This document shows, one piece after another, positions 18,119 through 28,771 of a DNA stretch of 64,000 nucleotides. The notes beneath the pieces are model-generated. The model saw only the letters and a program-made list of their open reading frames with translations. It ran no database searches and was not told where the DNA came from. A program made the translations under genes and the position numbers. How positions within the stretch are numbered: position 1 is the stretch's first letter; every line of letters begins with the position of its first letter. This stretch comes from Whitmania pigra (taxonomy: Eukaryota; Annelida; Clitellata; Hirudinida; Haemopidae), in NCBI GenBank assembly GCA_021613335.1, contig JAJTWR010000479.1:558001-622000 (forward strand), in the 5' to 3' direction.

Positions 18119-18652
18119 ATGAAAAAAAATTTACTTTCCGTTGTTAAATTTTTTAGTTTAGTTTTTTTAACGTTTTCTTTTTCTGCAAGCTCCGGCAAGA
18201 AACCGTTTAATGATTTGGTAAAAACCGTTAAAAAAGACAGCAAGGCTGCGTCTTCTCCGGTTTTAACCGCCCCCGCCCATAAATACGCGCCCGGCCCTTT
18301 TGGAAACGCTTTAGATTTTGACGGGAGGGATGATTTTGTTGAAATCGGCGGAAACCTTAATCCTCTCGCAAACGCGTGGACAATAGAAATGTGGGTTTTT
18401 TTACCCCAAGTTTCTTCCCCGCCCCAATACCAATATATGGGCTGGTGGGCAATGATCAAGCAGAACAGAAGTCGAGGGGGCCTTTTCTTTTGGTTTATAA
18501 TGGCGCCGGCCTGCATGGCGGTTATGGAGATTATACAGCAGGATATCAAAAAACCTATCAAATTGAAAATGTGCTTACGCTCGGCGAGTGGAATCACATT
18601 GCCCAAACCTTTGACGGAACAGATCTTAAAGTTTACGTTAACGGGATATTGA
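18119..18652 (+). CDS. Giant protein fragment 1: signal peptide and start of LamG 1
   Basis: The Sec signal peptide (residues 1-22) is followed by a short linker and the first LamG strand set (GNALDFDGRDDFVEIGG, WTIEMWVFLP). The homologous position in the second LamG reads ATGGGGCTG, while here it is ATGGGCTGG at about 18437-18446. One G is therefore missing from a G-run, and the LamG homology continues in the +2 frame. Residues after about 108 of this frame are meaningless. Confidence 0.75.
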   Translation: MKKNLLSVVKFFSLVFLTFSFSASSGKKPFNDLVKTVKKDSKAASSPVLTAPAHKYAPGPFGNALDFDGRDDFVEIGGNLNPLANAWTIEMWVFLPQVSSPPQYQYMGWWAMIKQNRSRGGLFFWFIMAPACMAVMEIIQQDIKKPIKLKMCLRSASGITLPKPLTEQILKFTLTGY

Positions 18653-21600
18653 AGCATACCCAAAACGCTCCCGGCAAATCTAATAATTACCTTCAGAGTC
18701 AAATTAAATATTTGGGCAAAGGAACCCCTTTAAACGCTAGCACTGTTCACTTTAAAGGAAAAATGGACCATTTTAAATTTTGGCAGACAATTCGTACGGA
18801 AAGGGAAATTCAAGAAACATTTTATCAGGCCACAACACCAACCTCGTCAAATATGCCCTTCATTTTCTATAGCTTTAACCAAGGGCATGCGGGAGGAGAT
18901 AATGTTAGGGACTTCGGGAATAAAAAAATTGATAATGAGGGGTACGGACGCGGAGCCTTCGGCGCCCAGACTTACTTTTACAATTTAAGGAATTTTGCGT
19001 TAAGCGGAAACCAGTCAAATTTTGTAGAATCTAATATATCATCTAGTATTGATCTTAAAGCGGTAATAGCCAAACCTCCCACAGAGCTTACTATGGGTTC
19101 ATTTAAGGCAAACTGGATTCCAAAATACGGGGCTAGGCTTTTAGACGGCTATAAAATAGAAGTATCGAGAAACGAGAATTTTACTGATATTATTCTGAAT
19201 CAAGAAGTAAACGCCGACGTGAACTCTTTTTTGGCGGAAGGTTTAAGCCCCGGTTATACTTATTATTACAGGGTCAGCCCCAGAGCTAACGGAATTGTTT
19301 CAAATACGCCGAGTAATCGTCAACAGGCTACAACGCTGCAATTTAACGGGATAGGAAACTATTTAAATTTTGGCAGGCCTGCCGCTGATGAATATGTTTT
19401 GATACGTAATGAAAATCCAAATATTCTTACCCTGTCGTCGTCTCGGGGGTGGACCCAAGAACTTTGGGTTTACATCCCCAATACCGCCCTCCCTAATACG
19501 ATGGGGCTGATATCTAATACGAGCATGTTTATGGACCCTGGGCAGACATCTAATAGATGCCCTTTTATTGTTATCACCGGTAACGGGACGGGGTTGCACG
19601 GGGGTTACGGATACGGCACAGGCAATAACCAGATAACTTATACGGTTAACAACGTACTGGCTAAAGGCGCCTGGAGCCACATTGCCCAGGTTTATGATCC
19701 GGTTTCGAGTAAATTAAGCGTTTTCGTTAACGGGATAAAAAAGGGCTCTGTTGACGCTCCTAATACGCCTAACGCTAATCAGATTGATCATATTGGCAAT
19801 TCGGTTGGCGGTAATATGACAAACTCAAGTAGGATTGCCGATCATTTTATAGGCTCGATAGAGGAGCTTAGGTTTTGGAACAGAGCCCGAAGCGACGGGG
19901 AGATAAAAGATAATTATAAGACAGCCGTTGAATTATCGCCGCTAAACAGCGCCGATTTAGCGCTTTATTATAAATTTGATCAGGGAGTCGGCGGCGGCGA
20001 TAATCGCTCAATAATAGGCCTTGTTGATGCGCTGAAACGATTTCGTGCCCGGCTTATCGGTTTTAACCTGAATGGTCCGTCTTCTAATTTTTTGGGAACT
20101 ATGAGCAACGTAGCCCCTTCTGCTCCTATAGCTTTGCCGGCAACGATGATTACCCAAGGTTCCTTTCAGGCCAATTGGCGGCCGTCGGGTACGGTAGATG
20201 GATTTTTATTAGACATAGCCAAAGATCCCGATTTTACCAATTTTGTACCCGGATATAATGCGCGGGAGATATCGGGGGGTAATATCAATAGCCATTCCAT
20301 AAGCGGCTTAAACCCAAATTATACTTATTATTATAGAGTTAGGGCATTAGCCGACGGCCTTAGCAGCGCTTACAGTAATTCTCGAGCGGTTACAACCAAT
20401 TCTATAGCCGGTTTTTTGGGAAACTATTTAAAATTTGACGGCTTTGATGATGCGGTTACCATCTCGCAAGCGGGCATTACCCTTCCTAGAAACCAGTGGA
20501 CTCAAGAGCTTTGGGTATATATCCCCCCTGTCCAGCTCTCGCCTATCTTTAGAGGTTTGATAGTTAACGATAATATGGAAGACTGGGGCAAAAGAAGCCC
20601 TTTTATCCTCATATTCGGAAACACTAAACTGCATGGGGGTTACGGTTCGGGAACTCCCGGCCTTAACCAGATAACTTATGATGCTGAAAATGCGCTCACT
20701 GCTGGCGCCTGGAACCATATTGCCCAAACCTACGACGGAAGCAGGTTAATAGCTTACGTTAACGGCGAAAAGGTGCAGGAGGTTGCAGGCAGGGTGGTTG
20801 AGGCCGGCGGGGTTGTAAATCCAATTAAGTATCTTGGCGGGAGATATCAGGGCGCGGGTTTTTTTTACGGTAATATAGACGAGGTTAGAATTTGGAACCT
20901 CGCCCGCAGCGCCGCGCAGATCAAAGCAAATTATGCAACTACCGTTGTTAGAAACGAGCCGGGTTTAATCGCTTATTATGATTTTAACCAAGGGGTGGCC
21001 GAAGAGGATAATCGCGCTGTCAGCCGCCTTAACGATAATAAAAACGCATACCACGCTACTCTTAACGGTTTTAGCCTAAACGACGCAATTAGTAATTTTG
21101 CGGGCAATTTAAAGCTGGTTCCTCCTGCGGCTGTTGCGGCCGATAACCTAAGGCCTCTTTCATTTAAAGCTAAATGGACGGCAGGCGCGGGTTCATCGCC
21201 AACGGCAAATAAATATTTTTTAGACGTATCAACCGACCCGGCTTTTGCCGACCCCGCTAAATTTGTAACAGGCTACCAAAACGAAGAAGTAGGCAATGTT
21301 ACCGAATTTACGGTAAGGGGGCTTAGCCAGAATACGGATTATTATTACCGGGTTAGGGCGGGTTATGATAACCCATGGTATCATCCGAGCGTTAATTCAA
21401 ACTCCATAACGGTAAGAACTCCGCTAGCGCCCGTAGTACCTGTTGTTACCGCTCTTGATGCCGCAGAGATTACTCCGGTTTCGTTTATGGCAAGATGGCA
21501 AGCTCCCGGCACTGCGGTAGACAGCTATGTTTTAGACGTAGCCAGAGACGCTAATTTTATAAACAAGGTACGCGGTTATGATAATAAGGATGTTGGCTCG

Positions 21601-24600
21601 CAAACTTCTGTTGAGGTATCGGGCTTAAATCCCGAAACTACTTATTATTACAGGATTAAGGCAGTAATTAACGAGTTTCCCGGCGCGGACGGCAATGTTA
21701 TCTCCGCAGCAACGAAGGCTCTTGCCTTGGGCAACGCTTTAAATTTTGACGGAGGCCAGTCCCTTAGCATTGCTGATGACGGGATTTTTTTCCCCGGCAT
21801 TTCGTGGACACAGGAGATGTGGATAAAACTGCCTTCCGGCGCTGCAACAAGGGAGTTTCAAGCCCTTTTTACTAATGGTTCGGGAGACCAAATTCGATTA
21901 CGGGGCCCGAGTTTATTTATTCAATGGGGCACCAATCAACTGCCGACCAAATTGGTGGCGGGTTTTGGCGATAACGCAGCCTGGAGAACGGTTACCACAG
22001 GCGAAGTATTGCAACCCGGCGCGTGGAACCACGTTGCCCAAACTTTTGACGGCGGGGATCTTAAAGTATACGTTAACGGGGTATTAGCAGGCTCTGGTAG
22101 TCTGGCCTCAACGGTAAATCCCAATAGCATTACGCTTATAGGAGCTTCGGGCAGTTCTAATCAAGCTTTTACCGGCAATATAGACGAGTTTAGGATCTGG
22201 AAAAGAGCTCTTACTGCCGGAGAAATTAAAGCGAGTTGCGCAACCATTATTACCCCTAGAGACAACAGTGATTTATTGGCCTATTATGATTTTAACCAAG
22301 GGATAGCCGAAGGGGATAACCGCGCTATCAGCCGCCTTAATAATAATAAAGATGGGCTGCATTATGCTACCTTTAACGGTTTTACTCTAAACGGGCAAAG
22401 AACTAATTTTGTGGGCAGTTTAAAGTTGGTTCCTCCTGTGACTATTATGGGAGGAGGCTGGACATCCGCAGGATTCCAGGCTAGATGGATACCGGGTTCA
22501 GGCTCATCGCCAACCCACAATAAATATTTTTTAGACGCATCAACCGACCCAACTTTTACCGACCCTAATCAATTTATATTTATAGGGAACGGAACCTCAA
22601 ACGTTTACCGAAATTTTCTGTTACCGGCCGCAGCAACCTCCATTACGATACTTTACAGTACCAGCGTAACAAACCCCACTCAGGTTTATTATCGGGTTAG
22701 GGCGGGTTATGCCGACCCTTGGTATCATCCCAGCGCTAATTCAAACTCAATGCCGGCTCGGACGGTAGGCGCTGTTACCTCTCTTCCGGCCTCAGACATT
22801 ACCCCGGTTTCCTTTAGGGTAACCTTTAACACTCTAGTAGGCCAAGGCCGCGTTCTCCTCCGTCCGGATCAGATAAGATATGTTGTAGAAGTAGCCAGAA
22901 ACCCCAATTTTACAGACAAGGTACGCGGTTATGAAAACTGGGATGTTGGTACTATTTCCGAAGGCCTTGGGACGGCTTCTTTTGAGGTATCGGGCTTAAA
23001 TCCCGGAACTACTTATTATTATAGAGTTAGGGCAGAAGCGGATGGGCTTCTCTCAACCCAACCCAATAATGCTATAACCGTAACAACGCGGGATCTTGAC
23101 TTAGGCAACGCTTTAAATTTTAACGGAGGCCAGGTACTTAGCATTAACGACGGGGTTGTTTTCACCGGCAACCGGTGGACACAGGAGATGTGGATAAAAC
23201 TGCCTTCCGGCGCTGCAACAAGGGAGTTTCAAGCCCTTTTTACTAATGGTTCGGGAGACCAAATTCGATTACGGGGCCCGAGTTTATTTATTCAATGGGG
23301 TACCAATCGACTGCCTACCAAATTGGTGGCCGGTTTTGGCGATAACGCAGCTTGGAGATGGGTTGCCACAGGCGAAGTATTGCAACCCGGCGCGTGGAAC
23401 CACGTTGCCCAAACTTTTGACGGCGTGGATCTTAAAATATACGTTAACGGGGTATTAGCAGGCTCTGGTAGTCAGGCCTCAACGGTAAATGCCAATCGCA
23501 TTACGCTTATAGGAGCTTCGTCTGTGGGAAGCAGTCCTAGTGAAGCTTTTACCGGCGATATAGACGAGTTTAGGATTTGGAAAACCGTTCGTAGCGCCGC
23601 TGAAATTAAAACGAGCTGCGCAACCATTATTACCCCTAGAGACAACAGTGATTTATTGGCCTATTATGATTTTAACCAAGGGATAGCCGAAGGGGATAAC
23701 CGCGCGATCAGCCGCCTTAATAATAATAAAGATGGGCTGCATTATGCCAACTTTCATAATTTTATCCTAAACGGGGCAATTAGTAATTTTGTGGGCAGTT
23801 TAAAGCTGGTTCCTCCTACCGCCTTAATTGCAACCGATATAACTACCCGTTCATTTAAAGCTAAATGGGCTGCAGGCACGGGCTCATCGCCAACGGCAAA
23901 TAAATATTTTTTAGACATATCAACCGACCCGACTTTTAACGACCAAACTAAATTTTTAACAGGCTACCAAAACAGAGACGTAGGCTCGGTTACCGAAATT
24001 ACGGTAACGGGGCTTAGCCGGAATACGGATTATTATTACCGGGTTAGGGCGGGAGGTTATGTCGATCCCTGGTATCATCCGAGCGCTAATTCAAACTCCA
24101 TATCGGTAAGAACTGCGAATATACCGAAGGTTACCTTGCTTGCAGCCACCCAAATTACCGAAGGCTCGTTTAGAGCAAACTGGCGACCCCTTACCGGCAT
24201 TACCGTAGATAGGTATATTATAGACGTATCCAGAGATAACACTTTTGTAGACGGTTACCTTTTTTCCAAATATATCTACAACTATAAAGGCCGGGCGGTA
24301 AATGCTAATCAAACGTTTGAAGATGTAGTCGGCTTAAGTCCTTTTAGCCCTAATGCTAAATATTATTACAGAGTTAGAGCGGTAGTGGACGGCGTTGAAG
24401 GAGAAAATTCAGACATTTCTGATCCTGTAGCTACGCTGCCTGTAAACGGCTTGGGCAATGCTTTAAATTTTGACGGGGCAAGTCGCGTTATCATACCGGG
24501 TGAAGGGCTTAGGCTTCCTGCTACCGGGTGGACGCAAGAAATGTGGGTATATATACCTTATGCAAACTACCCGGATGAAATTCCGGGTGTTTCCAGAGAA

Positions 24601-25200
24601 CGTTACCAGGGATTTGGAGGCTTTGTAGACGGCGTTGATACTGATGATAAGGACAGGGCTCCTTTCCTTCAGGTAGTGTATGGACATAATTTGTCGGCAG
24701 GTTTCGGTGATGGCTCTGAATTGAAACATTATTCTGCTATTGGTGCACCGCTCATCAGCGGCGCCTGGAACCATGTTGCCCAAACCTATAATGGAATAGA
24801 TTTAACAGCTTACGTTAACGGACAAAAAGTGGCTGAGCTTCTTTCCGTTACCCAGAGCCCTAACGTTAAGCCGATTAAATATTTTGGGTATGGAAAAATG
24901 TTCTATTCGTCCGGGAATTCAGGAATCATGGCGGTCCTTTTGCTTATCTTCGAGGGGCTATCGATGAGATTAGAATTTGGAACCGCGCCCGTAGCGCTAC
25001 TGAAATCAGGGACAACTATAAAATTCGCGTTGATAAGAGCGACCCGGCTTTACTGGCTTATTATGATTTTAACCAAGGGGTATCCGGCGGGGATAACACC
25101 AAAATTGACAGCCTTATTGATCACAAGACTCACAACGCTAAGCTTGAAGGTTTTGCCAGGGCCGCCGGGGCAACAGTTAGTAATTTTGAGGGCAGTTTAA
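18376..25200 (+). CDS. Giant protein fragment 2: LamG 1-6 with FN3 domains
   Basis: The longest open frame; meaningful from about 18442 to 24922. LamG domains begin near 19345, 20419, 21727, 23101 and 24453, each opening LGN(A/Y)LxF and closing DEFRIWxRA...LLAYYDFNQG. Most are followed by two FN3 domains with the signature TTYYYRV(R/S)A. Gly-rich strands (WxEMWIKLP, GAWNHVAQTFDG, LKVYVNG) are LamG core strands. Near 24922 one G appears deleted, so the last 90 or so residues before the stop at 25200 are out of frame. The first in-frame ATG (18376) is not a real start. Confidence 0.75.
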   Translation: MDNRNVGFFTPSFFPAPIPIYGLVGNDQAEQKSRGPFLLVYNGAGLHGGYGDYTAGYQKTYQIENVLTLGEWNHIAQTFDGTDLKVYVNGILKHTQNAPGKSNNYLQSQIKYLGKGTPLNASTVHFKGKMDHFKFWQTIRTEREIQETFYQATTPTSSNMPFIFYSFNQGHAGGDNVRDFGNKKIDNEGYGRGAFGAQTYFYNLRNFALSGNQSNFVESNISSSIDLKAVIAKPPTELTMGSFKANWIPKYGARLLDGYKIEVSRNENFTDIILNQEVNADVNSFLAEGLSPGYTYYYRVSPRANGIVSNTPSNRQQATTLQFNGIGNYLNFGRPAADEYVLIRNENPNILTLSSSRGWTQELWVYIPNTALPNTMGLISNTSMFMDPGQTSNRCPFIVITGNGTGLHGGYGYGTGNNQITYTVNNVLAKGAWSHIAQVYDPVSSKLSVFVNGIKKGSVDAPNTPNANQIDHIGNSVGGNMTNSSRIADHFIGSIEELRFWNRARSDGEIKDNYKTAVELSPLNSADLALYYKFDQGVGGGDNRSIIGLVDALKRFRARLIGFNLNGPSSNFLGTMSNVAPSAPIALPATMITQGSFQANWRPSGTVDGFLLDIAKDPDFTNFVPGYNAREISGGNINSHSISGLNPNYTYYYRVRALADGLSSAYSNSRAVTTNSIAGFLGNYLKFDGFDDAVTISQAGITLPRNQWTQELWVYIPPVQLSPIFRGLIVNDNMEDWGKRSPFILIFGNTKLHGGYGSGTPGLNQITYDAENALTAGAWNHIAQTYDGSRLIAYVNGEKVQEVAGRVVEAGGVVNPIKYLGGRYQGAGFFYGNIDEVRIWNLARSAAQIKANYATTVVRNEPGLIAYYDFNQGVAEEDNRAVSRLNDNKNAYHATLNGFSLNDAISNFAGNLKLVPPAAVAADNLRPLSFKAKWTAGAGSSPTANKYFLDVSTDPAFADPAKFVTGYQNEEVGNVTEFTVRGLSQNTDYYYRVRAGYDNPWYHPSVNSNSITVRTPLAPVVPVVTALDAAEITPVSFMARWQAPGTAVDSYVLDVARDANFINKVRGYDNKDVGSQTSVEVSGLNPETTYYYRIKAVINEFPGADGNVISAATKALALGNALNFDGGQSLSIADDGIFFPGISWTQEMWIKLPSGAATREFQALFTNGSGDQIRLRGPSLFIQWGTNQLPTKLVAGFGDNAAWRTVTTGEVLQPGAWNHVAQTFDGGDLKVYVNGVLAGSGSLASTVNPNSITLIGASGSSNQAFTGNIDEFRIWKRALTAGEIKASCATIITPRDNSDLLAYYDFNQGIAEGDNRAISRLNNNKDGLHYATFNGFTLNGQRTNFVGSLKLVPPVTIMGGGWTSAGFQARWIPGSGSSPTHNKYFLDASTDPTFTDPNQFIFIGNGTSNVYRNFLLPAAATSITILYSTSVTNPTQVYYRVRAGYADPWYHPSANSNSMPARTVGAVTSLPASDITPVSFRVTFNTLVGQGRVLLRPDQIRYVVEVARNPNFTDKVRGYENWDVGTISEGLGTASFEVSGLNPGTTYYYRVRAEADGLLSTQPNNAITVTTRDLDLGNALNFNGGQVLSINDGVVFTGNRWTQEMWIKLPSGAATREFQALFTNGSGDQIRLRGPSLFIQWGTNRLPTKLVAGFGDNAAWRWVATGEVLQPGAWNHVAQTFDGVDLKIYVNGVLAGSGSQASTVNANRITLIGASSVGSSPSEAFTGDIDEFRIWKTVRSAAEIKTSCATIITPRDNSDLLAYYDFNQGIAEGDNRAISRLNNNKDGLHYANFHNFILNGAISNFVGSLKLVPPTALIATDITTRSFKAKWAAGTGSSPTANKYFLDISTDPTFNDQTKFLTGYQNRDVGSVTEITVTGLSRNTDYYYRVRAGGYVDPWYHPSANSNSISVRTANIPKVTLLAATQITEGSFRANWRPLTGITVDRYIIDVSRDNTFVDGYLFSKYIYNYKGRAVNANQTFEDVVGLSPFSPNAKYYYRVRAVVDGVEGENSDISDPVATLPVNGLGNALNFDGASRVIIPGEGLRLPATGWTQEMWVYIPYANYPDEIPGVSRERYQGFGGFVDGVDTDDKDRAPFLQVVYGHNLSAGFGDGSELKHYSAIGAPLISGAWNHVAQTYNGIDLTAYVNGQKVAELLSVTQSPNVKPIKYFGYGKMFYSSGNSGIMAVLLLIFEGLSMRLEFGTAPVALLKSGTTIKFALIRATRLYWLIMILTKGYPAGITPKLTALLITRLTTLSLKVLPGPPGQQLVILRAV

Positions 25201-25202
25201 AA

Positions 25203-26693
25203 TTGGTTCCTCCTGCGGCCGTAGCGGCCGATAACGTAAACCCTGGTTCGTTTAGGGCTAAATGGACGCCAGGTACGGGCTCGTCGCCAACGGCAAATAA
25301 ATATTTTTTAGACGTATCAACCGACGCTACTTTTGCCGACGCCGCTAAATTTGTAACAGGCTATCAAAACAGAGAAGTAGGCAATGTTACCGAAATTACG
25401 GTAACGGGGCTTAGCCACAATACGGATTATTATTACCGGGTTAGGGCGGGTTATGCCCAACCATGGTATCACTATAGCGTTTATTCAAACTCCATAACGG
25501 TAAGAACTGTGAGAATATCTGTTACCGCCCTTGCTGCCGATAACATTACGCCGGTTTCCTTTAGGGCAAACTGGCAAGAGCCCCCCGGTCTCACCCTTTC
25601 GCCGGGAGATCAATATTATATAGAAGTAGCCAGGGACGCCGGTTTTACAGATAATTTAAGTCGTTATCAAAGGATAGGGACGGGATCTACCGCAAATTCT
25701 ATGACGGTAGACGGCTTAAATCCCGAAACTATTTATTATTATAGAATTACGCCGGTAATTAACGGGTCTGAAGGGGTTGCCGGCAATGTTATCTCCGTAA
25801 CAACGTCGGCTCTTGCCTTAGGCAACGCTTTAAATTTTAACGGAGGCCAGTCCCTTAGCATTCCTGGGGACGGGGTTGTTTTCCCCCGCAACCAGTGGAC
25901 ACAGGAGATGTGGATAAAACTTCCTTCCGGCGCTGCAACAAGGGAGTTTCAAGCCCTTTTTACTAATGGTTCGGCAGACCAAATTCGATTACGGGGCCCG
26001 AGTTTATTTATTCAATGGGGCACCAATCAACTGCCTACCAAATTGGTGGCGGGTTTTGGCGATAACGCAGACTGGAGAAGGGTTACCACAGGCGAAGTAT
26101 TGCAACCCGGCGCGTGGAACCACGTTGCCCAAACTTTTGACGGCGGGGATCTTAAAGTATACGTTAACGGGGTATTAGTAGGCTCTGGTAGTCTGGCCTC
26201 AACGGTAAATCCCAATAGCATTACGCTTATAGGAGCTTCGGGCAGTTATAATCAAGCTTTTACCGGCAATATAGACGAGTTTAGGATTTGGAAAACCGTT
26301 CGTACTGCCGCTGAAATTAAAGCGAGTTGCGCAACCATTATTACCCCTAGAGACAACAGTGATTTATTGGCCTATTATGATTTTAACCAAGGGATAGCCG
26401 AAGGGGATAACAGCGGTATCAGCCGCCTTAATAATAATAAAGGTGAATCGCCTTATGCTACCTTTAACGGTTTTACTCTAAGCGGGGCAATTAGTAATTT
26501 TGTGGGCAGTTTAAAATTGGTTCCTCCTGCGGCTTTAGCGGCCGATAACATAAGCTTTATTTCATTTAAGGCTAAATGGACGGCGGGTACGGGCTCATCG
26601 CCAACGGCAAATAAATATTTTATAGACGTATCAACCGACGCTACTTTTGCCGACGCCGCTAAATTTGTAACAGCTACCAAAACAGAGACGTAG
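25203..26693 (+). CDS. Giant protein fragment 3: FN3, FN3, LamG 7, FN3
   Basis: Opens in the LVPPAAVAADN linker that joins LamG to FN3 throughout the protein. Two FN3 domains follow, then LamG 7 (from about 25815) and part of an FN3. The frame breaks at about 26672, where ACAGCTACC replaces the ACAGGCTACC seen in sister copies. A two-base insertion near 26709 then moves it to a third frame. No ribosome-binding site or signal peptide supports independent translation. Confidence 0.7.
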   Translation: MVPPAAVAADNVNPGSFRAKWTPGTGSSPTANKYFLDVSTDATFADAAKFVTGYQNREVGNVTEITVTGLSHNTDYYYRVRAGYAQPWYHYSVYSNSITVRTVRISVTALAADNITPVSFRANWQEPPGLTLSPGDQYYIEVARDAGFTDNLSRYQRIGTGSTANSMTVDGLNPETIYYYRITPVINGSEGVAGNVISVTTSALALGNALNFNGGQSLSIPGDGVVFPRNQWTQEMWIKLPSGAATREFQALFTNGSADQIRLRGPSLFIQWGTNQLPTKLVAGFGDNADWRRVTTGEVLQPGAWNHVAQTFDGGDLKVYVNGVLVGSGSLASTVNPNSITLIGASGSYNQAFTGNIDEFRIWKTVRTAAEIKASCATIITPRDNSDLLAYYDFNQGIAEGDNSGISRLNNNKGESPYATFNGFTLSGAISNFVGSLKLVPPAALAADNISFISFKAKWTAGTGSSPTANKYFIDVSTDATFADAAKFVTATKTET

Positions 26694-26829
26694 GCTCGGT
26701 TACCGAAACGGTACGGTAGATGGGCTTAGCCAGAATACGGATTATTATTACCGGGTTAGGGCGGGTTATGATAACCCATGGTATCATCCGAGCGCTAATT
26801 CAAACTCCATAACGGTAAAAACGCAATTA

Positions 26830-27516
26830 GTGCCTGTTGTTAGGGCTGATGATGCCGCAGAGGTTACTCCGGTTTCGTTTAAGGCAAAATGGCAAGCTCT
26901 TACCGAGGTCGCGGTAGAAAAATATATTTTAGAAGTAGCCAGAGATGCTAGTTTTACAATCGCGGTACGGAATTATGGGAATAAGGATGTTGGCGCTCAA
27001 ACATCTTTTGAGGTATCGGGCTTAAATCCCGGAACTGTTTATTATTATCGGCTTAAGGCAATAGTTGGGGGGGTTCCCGGCGCGGCCGGCAATGCTAGAA
27101 CCGTAACAACGCCGGCTCTTGCCTTAGGCAACGCTTTAAATTTTAACGGAGGCCAGTCCCTTAGCATTGCTGAGAATGGGGTTGTTTTCCCCCGCAACCA
27201 GTGGACACAGGAGATGTGGATAAAACTTCCTTCCGGCGCTGCAACAAGGGAGTTTCAAGCCCTTTTTACTAATGGTTCCGGGAGACCAAATTCGATTACG
27301 GGGCCCGAGTTTATTTATTCAATGGGGCAACCAATCAACTGCCGACCAAATTGGTGGCGGGTTTTGGCGATAACGCAGACTTGGAGAAGGGTTACCACAG
27401 ACGAAGTATTGCAACCCGGCGCGTGGAACCACGTTGCCCAAACTTTTGACGGCGGGATCCTTAAAGTATACGTTAACGGGGTATTAGTAGGCTCTGGTAG
27501 TCTGGCCTCAACGTAA
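26830..27516 (+). CDS. Giant protein fragment 4: FN3 and a scrambled LamG 8
   Basis: An FN3 domain is followed by LamG 8. Three single-base insertions (near 27278, 27330 and 27381) restore the frame together but scramble about 35 residues between them. A G loss plus A gain in TCAACGTAAAATC makes the TAA stop at 27516, where copies read TCAACGGTAAATC. Two more single-base deletions (near 27536 and 27657) separate it from the next fragment. Confidence 0.65.
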   Translation: MPVVRADDAAEVTPVSFKAKWQALTEVAVEKYILEVARDASFTIAVRNYGNKDVGAQTSFEVSGLNPGTVYYYRLKAIVGGVPGAAGNARTVTTPALALGNALNFNGGQSLSIAENGVVFPRNQWTQEMWIKLPSGAATREFQALFTNGSGRPNSITGPEFIYSMGQPINCRPNWWRVLAITQTWRRVTTDEVLQPGAWNHVAQTFDGGILKVYVNGVLVGSGSLAST

Positions 27517-27808
27517 AATCCCAATAGCATTACGCTATAGGAGCTTCGGGCAGTTATAATCAAGCTTTTACCGGCGATATAGACGAGTTTAGGATTTGGA
27601 AAACCGTTCGTACTGCCGCTGAAATTAAAGCGAGCTGCGCAACCATTATTACCCCTAAGACGACGCTAATTTACTGGCTTATTATGATTTTAACCAAGGG
27701 ATAGCCGAAGGGGATAACAGCGGTATCAGCCGCCTTAATAATAATAAAGGTGAATCGCCTTATGCTACCTTTAACGGTTTTACCCTAAGCGGGGCAATTA
27801 GTAATTTT

Positions 27809-28771
27809 GTGGGCAGTTTAAAATTGGTTCCTCCTGCGGCTTTAGCGGCCGATAACATAAGCTTTATTTCATTTAAGGCTAAATGGACGGCGGGTACGGG
27901 CTCATCGCCAGGGGCAACTAAATATTTTATAGACGTATCAACCGACGCTACTTTTGCCGACGCCGCTAAATTTGTAACAGGCTACCAAAACAGAGACGTA
28001 GGCTCGGTTACCGAAACTACGGTAGATGGGCTTAGCCAGAATACGGATTATTATTACCGGGTTAGGGCGGGTTATGATAACCCATGGTATCATCCGAGCG
28101 CTAATTCAAACTCCATAACGGTAAAAACGCAATTAGTGCCTGTTGTTAGGGCTGATGAAGCCGCAGAGGTTACTCCGGTTTCGTTTAAGGCAAAATGGCA
28201 AGCTCTTACCGGGGTCGCGGTAGAAAAATATATTTTAGAAGTAGCCAGAGATCCCGGGTTTACACAACCGGTACGCAATTTCCAAAACAAGGCGATAGAG
28301 AATGATAAAACTTCTTTTGAGGTAAACGGCTTAAATCCCGGAACTGTTTATTATTATCGGCTTAAGGCAATAGTTGGGGGGGTTCCCGGCGCGGCCGGCA
28401 ATGCTAGAACCGTAACAACGCGGGCTCTTGGCTTAGGCAACGCTTTGAATTTTAACGGGGGGCAAACCCTAACGATTGCTAACGGGGGGCTTGCTTTCAG
28501 TAGCAACGCGTGGACAGAGGAGATGTGGATAAAACTGCCTTCTGCCGACGCTGCTGGCAGTCAGCTCAAGGCCCTTTTGTCAAATGCTAATCAATCCGAC
28601 ACAAAATTGCGGGGCCCGAGTATGTATGTTCGTGGCAACAAAAAATTGCATGGCGGATTTGGCGATGGCACAAGTTGGCGAGAATATACCACAACAGAGG
28701 ATGTGTTGCAACCGGCTCGTGGAACCACGTTGCTCAAATTTTTCCGACGGTATCCTTCGGGTTTACGTTAA
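27809..28771 (+). CDS. Giant protein fragment 5: two FN3 domains and the start of LamG 9
   Basis: It begins in the LamG-to-FN3 linker (GSLKLVPPAAL) and holds two FN3 domains. The LamG 9 opening (LGNALNFNGGQTLTIANGG) is almost identical to LamG 10 and 11. Single-base deletions near 28713 (ACCGGCTCG versus ACCGGGCTCG) and 28737 end the frame. Confidence 0.65.
   Translation: MGSLKLVPPAALAADNISFISFKAKWTAGTGSSPGATKYFIDVSTDATFADAAKFVTGYQNRDVGSVTETTVDGLSQNTDYYYRVRAGYDNPWYHPSANSNSITVKTQLVPVVRADEAAEVTPVSFKAKWQALTGVAVEKYILEVARDPGFTQPVRNFQNKAIENDKTSFEVNGLNPGTVYYYRLKAIVGGVPGAAGNARTVTTRALGLGNALNFNGGQTLTIANGGLAFSSNAWTEEMWIKLPSADAAGSQLKALLSNANQSDTKLRGPSMYVRGNKKLHGGFGDGTSWREYTTTEDVLQPARGTTLLKFFRRYPSGLR

Noticed and set aside
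18430..18450. Programmed ribosomal frameshift at the first break
   Set aside because: There is no slippery heptamer with downstream structure. The sister LamG has an extra G at the same point, and more than 20 other breaks follow.
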